This document shows, one piece after another, positions 10,678 to 19,366 of a stretch of 24,006 bases of DNA; position 1 is the first letter of the stretch; every line of letters starts with the position of its first letter. This DNA is from Monoraphidium neglectum (lineage: Eukaryota; Chlorophyta; Chlorophyceae; Sphaeropleales; Selenastraceae). The notes under the pieces are model-generated. The model was not told the origin of the DNA, did no database searches, and was given only the letters and a program-made list of their open reading frames with translations. The stretch is from assembly GCF_000611645.1 (NCBI RefSeq), contig NW_014013059.1, forward strand, positions 1 through 24,006. The letters run 5' to 3'. A program made the translations under genes and the position numbers.

Positions 10678-12244
10678 TTTGTGTGTGTGTGTATGTGTTT
10701 TGGTGTGAGTGGGTGCGTGCGCCCATGTGCGTGGATGGCCGGAGGGTGGGTGCAGACGAGGGGCCACGAGACACGAGGGGTCAATGGAGGCGAACAGGGA
10801 CGGCAGGATAAGAAATCAGGTGGCTAGGTCCGGGCATGGCGGCTGCAGGCTTGGGTTGGGTGAGGGCATGAAAGGCTCCCCAACCTAATGTGGCCGCGAA
10901 CCTGCAGCATCTTGGAGATTTTTTTGTGTTTGCTCTTCTTGACGTCCAGCACGCTGCCTGGGGGGCGGTGTGGCAGCACGTGCTGCGACCTGCGGGGCGA
11001 CCGATACGGCATGCGGCGGTGGGACCATGGCACACGCGCGGTACGCAGGGGCCATCGCAGCGATTGGGCACTGCCGCCAGCAACACGGGCACCACAGGGG
11101 ACCGCCCCTTTTATATTAGGAACGTGGTGCGAAGCCGTGTGCTTTGGCCCCTATCATCAACAAAAGCCGCCTCTGCTGATGGCATCGCACAGAGCCACTC
11201 ACCACAGCACCGAGCCAGCCAGGGGCAAGTCAGCGTCCTTCACGCTCTTGTGCAGTGCCTGCAGCAGCGCAGCCTCCAACAGAGCGTCCATGTCTGCAGC
11301 GGCCTCAACTCCTGCGGCCTTCTCTGCTGCCGGCGTGGTGGCCTCAGCGGTGGGCAGAGAAGCCCCTGCATCGCGCACTGCCGTGCCCTCGGCCGCCGCA
11401 CCCTCGGCCGCAGCCTCTCCGCTGCCCGCTCCACTGCTGCCCTCCTCGTCGCCGCCACTGCCGTGCCCCTGGTCGCCAATTTCGGCGCCACCGTCCCACA
11501 CGCCGGGCAAGGGCGCAACGACTCCCTCCAAGAATCCCTCATTCGGGACCGGCTTCCCGACAGCTTCCTGCCACAGGTGGTCGCCGTAGGCCTGCAGGAC
11601 CTCCACTGCCTTCCCTTTCCCGCTGGCGGCGAAGGCAGCCGCCATGTCCTCGCTGCTCAGGGCGGCAAACCCCACTGCAATTGGCGCGGGATTGCCTGGG
11701 ACGACGACGGACACGAGGGCGCCCTTTGCAAACGGCGGCAGCGCTGCGACATTGACGCCTGGCAGCATCACGTCCGCGCCGTGGCCGTGGCCGGCGCCAC
11801 AGATGAATTGGGAAACGGCCGGGTGCCGCAGCGGCACGCGCGGCAGCAGCTCGGGCGCGCGCCAGAGGCCCATGACCGTCGGGACGTAGTAGTCGCCCTT
11901 GCCAGAGGCGTCGAAGACGAGGGGGGCGCCATCCAAGACGTACAGCGTGCCGCGTGCCGGGGGGCCGAGCTTGGCCTGCTGCAGGTCGCCAGCCTTCACG
12001 GGCAGCAGCGTGTCAAGCAGCGCCTCGTCAACGCCACCCAGCTGCTTGTCCAAGGCGCTGGATCCAAGTTCGAGCAGCGGCGAAGGTGCGGACGCGTAAG
12101 CAAAGGCTGCCTGTGTCTCAGCAAGGGAAGTGGTGGCGGCGGCCCCTGCCAAGGATGTGCCTGAAAGCCTCACCGCCTGAGCTTCTTGCGGTCAGCTCCC
12201 GACACCAGGTGCGAATGGGATAGGTGCACGGCTTTGCGGAACAT
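8169..12244 (-). CDS. EIF2D: Eukaryotic translation initiation factor 2D (ligatin)
   Basis: Exons on the minus strand are 12244-12174, 12057-11203, 10989-10902, 10572-10320, 9945-9740, 9473-9432, 9202-9101, 8739-8590 and 8234-8169, giving 610 aa, close to the family length of about 580-600. eIF2D delivers tRNA to the 40S P-site independently of GTP and also acts in ribosome recycling and reinitiation in the cytosol. The N terminus MFRKAVHLSHS with GADRKKLRR is the family opening. A PUA-type RNA-binding domain follows at roughly 85-165, with GADVMLPGV and VVVPGNPAPIAVG. After an acidic, Gly/Ala-rich linker (about 220-290) come the winged-helix/SWIB-like region (LDVKKSKHKKISKMLQ, KEGLLKGKE, IFEAVG) and a C-terminal SUI1/eIF1-like domain (about 510-610) with STEKRQGNKRVTK, STTTVELPGKNNPGHEV and the terminal INTYGIPRKSI. 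Exon 4 ends in a Gly/Gln-rich insert. The true start lies in the 71-nt first exon; the long open frame of exon 2 runs upstream into intron 1. Confidence 0.95.
8337..8350 (+). repeat. 14-nt G homopolymer in eIF2D intron 8
   Basis: An uninterrupted run of 14 G on the plus strand is a C14 run in the sense strand of the last eIF2D intron, about 100 bases upstream of the final acceptor. Its length may be affected by sequencing error. Confidence 0.85.
8757..8958 (+). repeat. Imperfect GTGTG/CATGCA-rich tract in eIF2D intron 7
   Basis: Degenerate alternating purine-pyrimidine sequence (many TGTG, CATG, TGCA steps) fills most of intron 7. On the transcript strand it lies just upstream of the C-rich tract and CAG acceptor of exon 8. 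Open frames across it have Cys/His/Thr-rich composition and are not genes. Confidence 0.65.
10589..10712 (+). repeat. (GC)n-(GT)n alternating tract in eIF2D intron 3
   Basis: A CG-alternating block (about 10585-10613) passes directly into GT dinucleotides interrupted by TTT every 12-16 bases. On the eIF2D transcript this is CA followed by CG alternation, ending about 15 bases before the exon 4 acceptor at 10573. Such (CG)n(CA)n runs are the classical Z-DNA-prone sequence. Confidence 0.9.
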
Positions 12245-13399
12245 CCTCGCTTAGCTGATAGATGGGTGTCCTAGTTTCGATCTCAACAGCGACCGCGCTC
12301 ACACAATATCCTGTGTCAGCATGTGAATCGACTCTCTTTGCTTGATGATGATTGACTGTGATATCTCAATGAAATGGTAGAGCGATCTGCACGGAGGTCA
12401 AGGTCACTGTGGTGTCACCTCGGTCTCCACGCAGTGCGCCAGTGACAATGCAGGCCGATTCTCACATTCGTGGCCATCAGCGAGATTCAATGGGTGGTTA
12501 AATAAATTGCAGACAACATTCAGAAAGACGGGTGGTCCGCCTGCCCTCACTGGCCTGGCCAGTGTGGCTATCATAGCTAAGAGCCTGGGTGGGTTGTGTA
12601 TCTGAGTATCTGGTGCAGGCCTGTCGCCTGCGGCATGCAGCTGTAGCTACTCGTGCTGCAACGGCATGTATCCCGTTCTCCCAACCGAGTTTTGCAAGGA
12701 AGCAGGCGTTGAGCATATAAAAAGCCTCTACAAGCCTTTATGAATGAGCAACAACCGGGATGTGTGCGCAACAAACCTGACCCAAGCCTGGACTGAAGTT
12801 GACAATAGGCATGCGCAAGCACCAAAGTGGAGAGCACGAGTACAATTGGCAGACATGTAAAGAGCATGCATGAGCGGGTAGGAGGCAGCTATGTGCGCAC
12901 AATCTGGATCAGCATGAATGGATAGCAGAAAGCCATGGGCACACCTATCTTAAAGGCACAGCAAATCAGAACAGTAAGCACAAGCGGATGAGTGCAAGGC
13001 GCAGGTGGCCTGCATGCACCGAGTTGGGAAATGCGGAGGCCATCCAACACTTTCAATCACCTCCCCCCACCCACCCACAAACGCAATCCGTCAAACCAGC
13101 AAGCGGGCGGGCATACAAGCAGGGGGACAGCCTGCGAGAAATGACCGCAAGCAGGCTGAAAGAAGAGGCGATACAGGCTCCACGCACGGATCTAGGCTCA
13201 GGAAAAGCAGGCAGGCGGAAATTTCGGCAGGCAAACACGCAGACATTGAGCAGGTAGACATGAAGACCTCTGACACCTCATCGGCGCCGCCAGCCTCACA
13301 AGCAGCCCGAAGCGAAGCGTATCCCCCGGTCTGTTTGACGCTTGTTGAGAGTGCCCAAGCTCAATTTGTAACGTGCTCTAGCAAAAGAGCACAGTGATC
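12245..13399. other. Divergent intergenic/promoter region between eIF2D and FKBP genes
   Basis: I see no gene here. The region separates two divergently transcribed genes and must hold both promoters. The clearest element is TATAAAAA at 12716-12723 on the plus strand, but it lies about 680 bases before the FKBP ATG, so either a long or spliced 5' UTR or an unrecognised short transcript would be needed. 12950-13260 is rich in AAGCAGGC/GCAGGCA words without forming a regular repeat. A TGTAA occurs at 13368-13372. Confidence 0.45.
12716..12723 (+). promoter_or_regulatory. TATA-like element in divergent intergenic region
   Basis: TATAAAAA is the best TATA match between eIF2D and FKBP and reads in the FKBP direction. 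The distance to the FKBP start is large, so its target is uncertain. Confidence 0.3.
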
Positions 13400-14972
13400 A
13401 TGTCGCTCCTCACGAAGCAGGTATGTGGGCTAAGATCTGGCTGCCACCATAGCTCATTGGTAATTCTGACCCGTATATTATTCTCACAGACCACGGCGGG
13501 CATCACTCGGAGGAGCGCGGCAGGTGTGTGGCCAAAGGGAGCCTGGGCCTTGCTGTAGCAAAGCACATTCCAGTGGTGGCTGATCATTTCGTTTCATACG
13601 CGTGCGATCTACACAGGATGCAGGACTTTCAGCACTGTCCGAGTGCAGTGCTCGGCGGTGCGCCCGGCAGCAGCGTCCCGTCGTGAGACGCTGCAGCACG
13701 GGATCATGCTGGCTGCCGGCATCGCGGCATGGTGGGTGGCGGGACGCGCTCGCAGCTCTTGCAACTCAGAAGGGGCACAGGCTGTCGTGATGGCTTCTTG
13801 TACAAAAACATGACTGAGCCCAGTTGCGCTACGCATCTGATCAACATTGGAATTGATGCCACATCGGCACACTTGCCCTCCGTAGGCCCGCCGTGGCCGC
13901 GGGTGACACCAAGCTGCTGTGCGACGTCGACTGCGTAGCACGCCTGGAGTCTGCAGAGCTGGTGACCACACCCTCTGGGCTGCAGTACCGCGATATCACA
14001 GTGGGCACAGGCCCGCAAGCCGAGGTGCGGGGGATGCCCATCAGTGCCCTTGCACCAAAACCCATAGAGACGGCCGCACACGCACAAGCTTGTGGGGTGC
14101 GGTGGCAGCTGGCATTGAACGAGGCCCACGTTGTACCCACCCATCGCTCCTGACACCTCAAGGTCAGTCTAGCCCGCCCGCACCTTCGCCCCACCAGGTG
14201 GGCTACCAGGCTGTGGTGCACTACGTGGCTCAGCTGCCCAACGGCCGCGTGTTTGAGAACAGCCTCGAGCGCGGCGCACCCTTTGATGTCAGGTCGGCGC
14301 GACTGCACTTTCAGTTTGCCGCAGTCCCGCTGGGCGGATGTATGCCGTTGATGGCGCAGGGGCCGTGGCATTAGGGGCTGGTCAGCAACAGGATCCTGCT
14401 GCATTCAGCAATCTGCATGTTGCCTGAATCAGATACCTTGCATGGTATGATATTTACATATACATCATCACAGTCCTGCCTACTCCTGCGATTTGGGTTC
14501 AGATGCGTATCGCCTCATGTTTTCATGCATGTCAACGACTGTGCGAGCACGATGACCCAGCAGTCTACACCGCCGTGCGCCCTCACTGAACACTGCGCTT
14601 TGCCTCATAACCAATCTTACCTGGGGGTCCACTCATCACGCGTGACCCCTCCCACCAGGATTGGCACGGGCATGGTTGTGGCTGGCCTGGACGAGGCGCT
14701 CTCCACCATGCGCGTCGGAGGCGTGCGGCGCGTCTACGTGCCCGGGCCCCTGTCGTTCCCCAAGTCACTCAAGGCCGCCGCAGGCCGGCCCACGGTGCCG
14801 GCGAACTCGCCAGTGATCTTTGATGTTTCGCTCCTTTACATTCCTGGTGAGGCCCTGGTTGGGGACTGGGACCCAAGAGGAAGAGCTGGCCCCACGCTTC
14901 ATATAAGTGGCACCTTGGAATGCTGACACCCCGCCTTGTATCACTCTCTGTGCAGGCCTGGACGATGAGTAG
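13400..14972 (+). CDS. FKBP-type peptidyl-prolyl isomerase, thylakoid-lumen type
   Basis: Exons are 13400-13420, 13490-13523, 13617-13731, 13886-14024, 14198-14292, 14659-14846 and 14956-14972, giving 202 aa with all phases matching. Residues 1-62 form a bipartite presequence: a Ser/Arg/Ala-rich stroma-targeting part, then SRRETLQ (twin Arg at 40-41), a hydrophobic stretch GIMLAAGIAAW and a likely cleavage site after AVA (59-61). This is the pattern of Tat-dependent thylakoid-lumen import. The mature part is one FKBP domain: TPSGLQYRDITVGTGP, VVHYVAQLPNGRVFENS, GTGMVVAGLDEALSTMRVGG, RRVYVPGPLSFP and SPVIFDVSLLYIPG. Several lumen FKBPs act in photosystem or NDH complex assembly; which one this matches cannot be settled by eye. 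Active-site positions differ from FKBP12: Asp37 is Glu (FEN), Trp59 is Leu (AGLDE) and Tyr82 is Phe, so isomerase activity may be weak. The first exon encodes only seven residues and the last only the final GLDDE. Confidence 0.92.
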
Positions 14973-15691
14973 GACCCCAGATCCTGGCTGAGCCCTGGCA
15001 GCTAGCCTGGCGTCAGGTTTGCCAGCACGCCTGCTAAGGTGCATGGCCGCCGCACAGGCAGGCAGGCAGCAGTCGTGGATGGGTATGCCGATTGATTTCC
15101 ATGCACTGTATGCAGGGGGTCCCGGTAGTTGCTCAGCGGCTGCACAGCACGTGCCCGCAAAATTTTGCAAGTGCGGTCCTTAACTTGCTTCCAATCCGGG
15201 AGAACCGCACTCACAGCCTGAAGAGCCGAAATTTTCCAATTGCAACCCAACAATCTCTGGCCTGTATGGTGTTCTCACCATGAGTAAATCACCTGACGAC
15301 ATCAAAGTAACAAATTTGCAGAGTTGCGCACGCAAGGATTGATGGGGACGCGTGCACAACAGTTTGTTATTCAACAACCAGGACAGCAAAACAGTTCTTG
15401 GACCTCGAGGAGGCAAACCAGTTTCAGGCAGGTGAGCGCTGCGAGAAAACACCTCGTACCGCATTTCATCCATGCAATCGCTGAGCGACTGCTTGCTCGA
15501 GAAAAAAGACAACAGACTTGAAAAACAAGGTTGGGTTGATGGTTACGATACAAAAATGCACAAGCGAGACTTGCATACCGTAACTTCCACACAGTTGTGT
15601 TGAGATTCCAACCATTTCAACACCGCGCGTAAACGCCAGCGCACACGAGCCCACAACTAGATGGGTAACCCCAGTTCCCCCAATCGACATA
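14973..15691. other. Convergent 3' region between FKBP and tetraspan genes
   Basis: Two facing genes end here, and no coding segment is recognisable. The region is less GC-rich than its surroundings, especially 15180-15660, as expected for 3' UTRs. No exact TGTAA poly(A) element was found for either gene. Confidence 0.45.
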
Positions 15692-16859
15692 TCAATGGCG
15701 GGCAGCTGCAACTCCCCAGTACATGTTGGGCCCGAAAACATCATTTGCCACAAATAGGCGGGTCGGTACCTGCTGTTGCCGCACTGAGTGAACAATCGGC
15801 TGCGCCGCCTTCTGCCCTGCCGCAGCCTGGCTGCAATTGTTTGGTTGCGCCGTGTAAGCTGTCATACCGGGGTATGCGTACGCCGCAGCGGCAGGGCCCG
15901 ACACTGTGGGGTAGCCCGCGACTGGTGGCGGCCGCACGTAGGGCCCGTAGAGTGCCTGGTTGGCCGCAACCAGCGCCGACGCGGTGTGCGCCACTGGCAC
16001 GCCCTGCACTGGCTGCTGCTTTGTGGGCAGGCCGCTGCCCCGCTCCTCGCCACAGCACTTGAGGTAGACGCGCACCAGGTTGGTCACAAACGCAGCTGCG
16101 AACAGTGCAAAGCCGAGCCAGCAGAGCAGTACGGCCCAGTCGCGGCGAGCAGGGAACGGCAGCTTCTGCACATCGGGGCGGCGGGAGACGCCTGTGAATA
16201 CCATGCCAGCCGTGGCCCACCTGAGGAAGGAAGCAAGGGGGCGTAAAGAGAGTTGGGGTTGCGTGCAAGCCGGCAGGCTAGTATGCACTACTGGAGGCAA
16301 ATCCAGACTTGAATGCAGGAGCACCCTCTGCGCTCGGCTGCGGTCAGCGCCGCCCGGCCTCACGCACCACGCGGCTCCAGCCAGTGCGAACATGGCGTCC
16401 AGGACGGCCCCCACGCCGCATAGATTGCAGGTCAGCACCAGCAGCAGCCCCAGGCCCAGCGTCGCCAGAATCGACACGCCGCCGAAGATGTAGGCGAGCC
16501 GGCAAGCGTCAGCGCCGCGGGTCGTGGTGCCCAGCAGGCAGACGGCAGTGGGCCTCTGGGGGCTGCCGTAATGGGCAGGCTCTGTCACATCAAGGTGGTT
16601 GGCGACCAGGAACAGCAGGGCGGTCGCCACTGCCAGCTGCGATGTAGAGGAAGGAGAGGCGCGCATTTTGGCTATGCTGGCTAGGGGGGGCTCTAGTTTG
16701 CCAACATGCGGGCACGCCGTGCGATGCACGCGACAACCCAGCTGAGCCGCCAGCATCACCAGCGCGGACGCCTGCGTTGAGCAATCCCCAGCACAGTGTC
16801 TTTCTACAGCCCACCTGAGCCACCACCAGCAGCGCACTGATGATATGCCCTTTCTGCAT
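15692..16859 (-). CDS. Tetraspan (four-TM) membrane protein, MARVEL-like topology
   Basis: Exons on the minus strand are 16859-16815, 16636-16368 and 16220-15692, giving 280 aa with matching phases. Four hydrophobic segments are seen at about 6-28, 63-90, 92-115 and 130-155. A polar loop with two Cys (AVCLL, DACRL) lies between the first two, and a charged loop RRPDVQKLPFPARRDW between the last two. Residues 156-280 form a soluble tail rich in Pro, Tyr, Ala and Gln (PPPVAGYP, AYPGMTAYTAQP), starting with a CC pair that could be lipid-modified. The topology resembles MARVEL/CASP-like or synaptophysin-type tetraspan proteins of membranes and vesicles, but I see no diagnostic signature. Function is unknown. 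The start was chosen because MQKGHIISALL leads directly into the first membrane segment and exon 1 joins exon 2 in phase. The long open frame continuing from exon 2 towards 16948 is intron and upstream sequence. Confidence 0.72.
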
Positions 16860-17675
16860 GTCGGTCTACACGCTGCCACGCAGCTGGGAACCGCCCCGGG
16901 ATGGCGGGCGATGGCCGTCCAGAGCGCGGTGGTCGGCTCAGGGAGCAACTATTGTTTCCTGGATAGCACGATCCGGTTTCTGACAAGTCAGGCGGTGCGG
17001 TTCGTCAGTATACTCGGGTGTGGGCAAGCTTGCTTGAACGGGCGATATTTGACTCGTCAGCTGTGATTTATCGTGTGAATGTGTCTGTGAAGGTTTATGG
17101 CGTGATTTTGTTTCTTTTGGTGTTTGTAGACCGACTGCATGCGGCCTAGTCGTAGCCTGCGCCGATGCCTGACAGCGGTGAGAAAGAGTGATAAGAGAGT
17201 GAGGGGAGCGCAGCAACAAGAATCGGCTCATAAGTGAATTCTGGGGTGAACATTCTTTACCATCGCACGTCCCTGAACTGTTGCGCCACCAACGACGTGG
17301 CCTTGCTGACAGGGCGCCTGATGCCTCTGCAACTTGCTGGCTATACTCTCAGACTGCGCAATGCCCCAAGGAGCTGGCAGTCAAGCAGTCCAAGTTTGTT
17401 TCAACATGGAGCTCCGGTTTCATGGCAATCGTCCAGCTCGCATGTGTTGGCGAGGGTTTGCTGGTTGGTTGCAGAGCAGTTGACGCACACCCAGGCTCAT
17501 GCGGCGAATCCAGCGCAGCCGAAACTAGCGCAGCTGAACTTAGCGCAGCTGCCCTCAAGCACGAGCTGAAGGTCCTTGCACATACACCGCATCAACAGCA
17601 GGGACCAGACGGTTGGGTCATGCGGATAGGTGAGGGCTTTTACAATCCTCAATTGGTCGCCTCGCTGCCCACCTC
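16860..17675. other. Intergenic region: tetraspan promoter and PCYA 3' flank
   Basis: This holds the upstream region of the tetraspan gene and the downstream region of the bilin reductase gene, both on the minus strand. 17470-17560 contains repeated GCAGC(T/C)GAA(A/C)-like words (AGCGCAGCCGAAACTAGCGCAGCTGAACTTAGCGCAGCT pattern) with no clear role. No gene is supported. Confidence 0.4.
17640..17644 (-). terminator. Putative TGTAA poly(A) signal of the bilin reductase gene
   Basis: TGTAA on the minus strand lies 31 bases after the TAG stop at 17676. The pentamer is the common chlorophyte poly(A) signal. A 3' UTR this short would be unusual, so another signal may be used. Confidence 0.35.
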
Positions 17676-17681
17676 CTACTG

Positions 17682-17727
<46 letters not shown>

Positions 17728-19300
17728 TGCCCCAACTGCTGCTGCTGCCCCGACTGCTGCTGCTGCCCCGACTGCTGCTGCTGCCCCGACTGCTGCTGCT
17801 GCCCCGCCCCTACAAGCTCCAGCAGCTGCTGCTGCAGCCGCCGTCCGACCTCCGCGGGGTCCCGCAGCCGCAGCTCCGCCAGGTCTGGCATGGCGTCGTC
17901 GATGGCGTCCCTGAACTGCTCGTCCGCGTCGTACATGGTGGCCAGCGCAAACTCCAGCCGCTCCCCCGCGATGCTGCCCTCCCCTGCGATAAACCTGCGT
18001 AGTGTCAAGGGAGGTTTGTGCGAGCAGGACTGTTGGTGCGCAGCGAGCACAACGGCGGACTGTCCAAAGCGGTGCGTACGAATGGACGAGGCACCTAGCC
18101 TTGCGGCAAAGGTCGCGCGCGTGCTGGTTCACCCACCTGTCCAAAAACACCCGCGCCTTGGACACGTCCAGCTCGCGCCGTATGGACAGCAGCTCGGCGC
18201 CGTCCCTCCACGGCTCCGGGTTGCGCTCAAACTCGTGGTACAGCCGGCTGAGGGACCCGTCGTACCATGGGGGGCTGTCCGACAAGTCGCAGTCAAACAT
18301 GAGCTGGGACATGTATGATGACGTCAACTCGGCCCCAAACGCGGCCTCCAGGACGCGCGAGGTCTTCTTGTTGGCGAGCTGGTTGGCGCAGAACCGGGAG
18401 TGGCCGGCGGCGAGCTCCGCAAGGCGGCGGGCGGCGGGCTTGGTCCGGGGCTCGATGGGCGACAACAGGGTTGAGTACTGGCGGGGGACGGAGAGGGGGA
18501 GGTTGCAATGTAATTTTCAGTGCACGATAATGGGTCGTGAGATGAGGGCCCTAGGACGGTCCACAGCAGATGGCTGGCTGTGGCAAAGCCCCCTTTCCCA
18601 GGAGCATGTATAGCAGCCCCACGGCTTTCTGACTAAGGGAGACACAAAGAAAACAAGAAAACTTCGGCTGGTGTACCATTTGAAGGGAACCAAGCTAGCA
18701 GGTTGGTGGGAATTCGGATGCAAGCCACTCGCTTGAGCCTTCGTTCTTCACAAAGCATCAACGATGTCAGATGCCACTCTCACCCCATGCCCCCTGCAGG
18801 TTCCTCCCCCGGGGCTAGCACTCACCATGAGGTGCGCGCGCGTGAGGGCCACGCAATACTTGATAAAGCCGGCCAGGGCCTGGTCGGAGTCGGGGCGCAT
18901 GCACACGGCCAGTGGACTGAAGATGGCCCGGCCCCAGTCTGGCACAGCTCGACTGGTTCCCGGATCAGGCAGAAACGCTTCCTGGCGGCGGGGACAGGGA
19001 GGGTGGGCCGGAAAGTGGGTTGTTGTAGAAAGCTTGGGGACCAGGCACGGTAGAGTTTGATGGGACTTAAGAACGCCATGCACCCAGTCTATCGCTGCTC
19101 CCCAGTGCTCTCTGCTGACAACAGGCGGATGGACGGACACACACGCGCATGCACGATGGAGAACACATGCATTCGTGCAGAGGAGGGCGCACACACGCAC
19201 GCACGTGCTCAAGGGCGCGCACAGGCGCGTGCACGTGCTGGCATGCGCATACACATGTACTCACAATCCCCACACACGCACACGCACACGCGTACACACG

Positions 19301-19366
<66 letters not shown>

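Noticed and set aside
10285..10784. His/Thr-repeat frames at 10285-10784 and the similar ones at 19149-19602
   Set aside because: They are translations of CA/GT microsatellites inside introns, with no protein-like flanks.
10890..12164. 424-aa open frame on the plus strand
   Set aside because: It is antisense to eIF2D exons 2 and 3, with Arg/Ala/His/Gln-rich shadow composition; the minus strand gives a clear conserved protein.
12988..13397. Two overlapping plus-strand frames before the FKBP gene
   Set aside because: They are Lys/Arg/Gln-rich with no domain and are not joinable in phase to the FKBP presequence, which has its own ATG at 13400.
15692..16948. A single-exon reading of the tetraspan gene from 16948
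   Set aside because: The frame runs through two introns with good GT and CAG borders; intron translation breaks the membrane segments.
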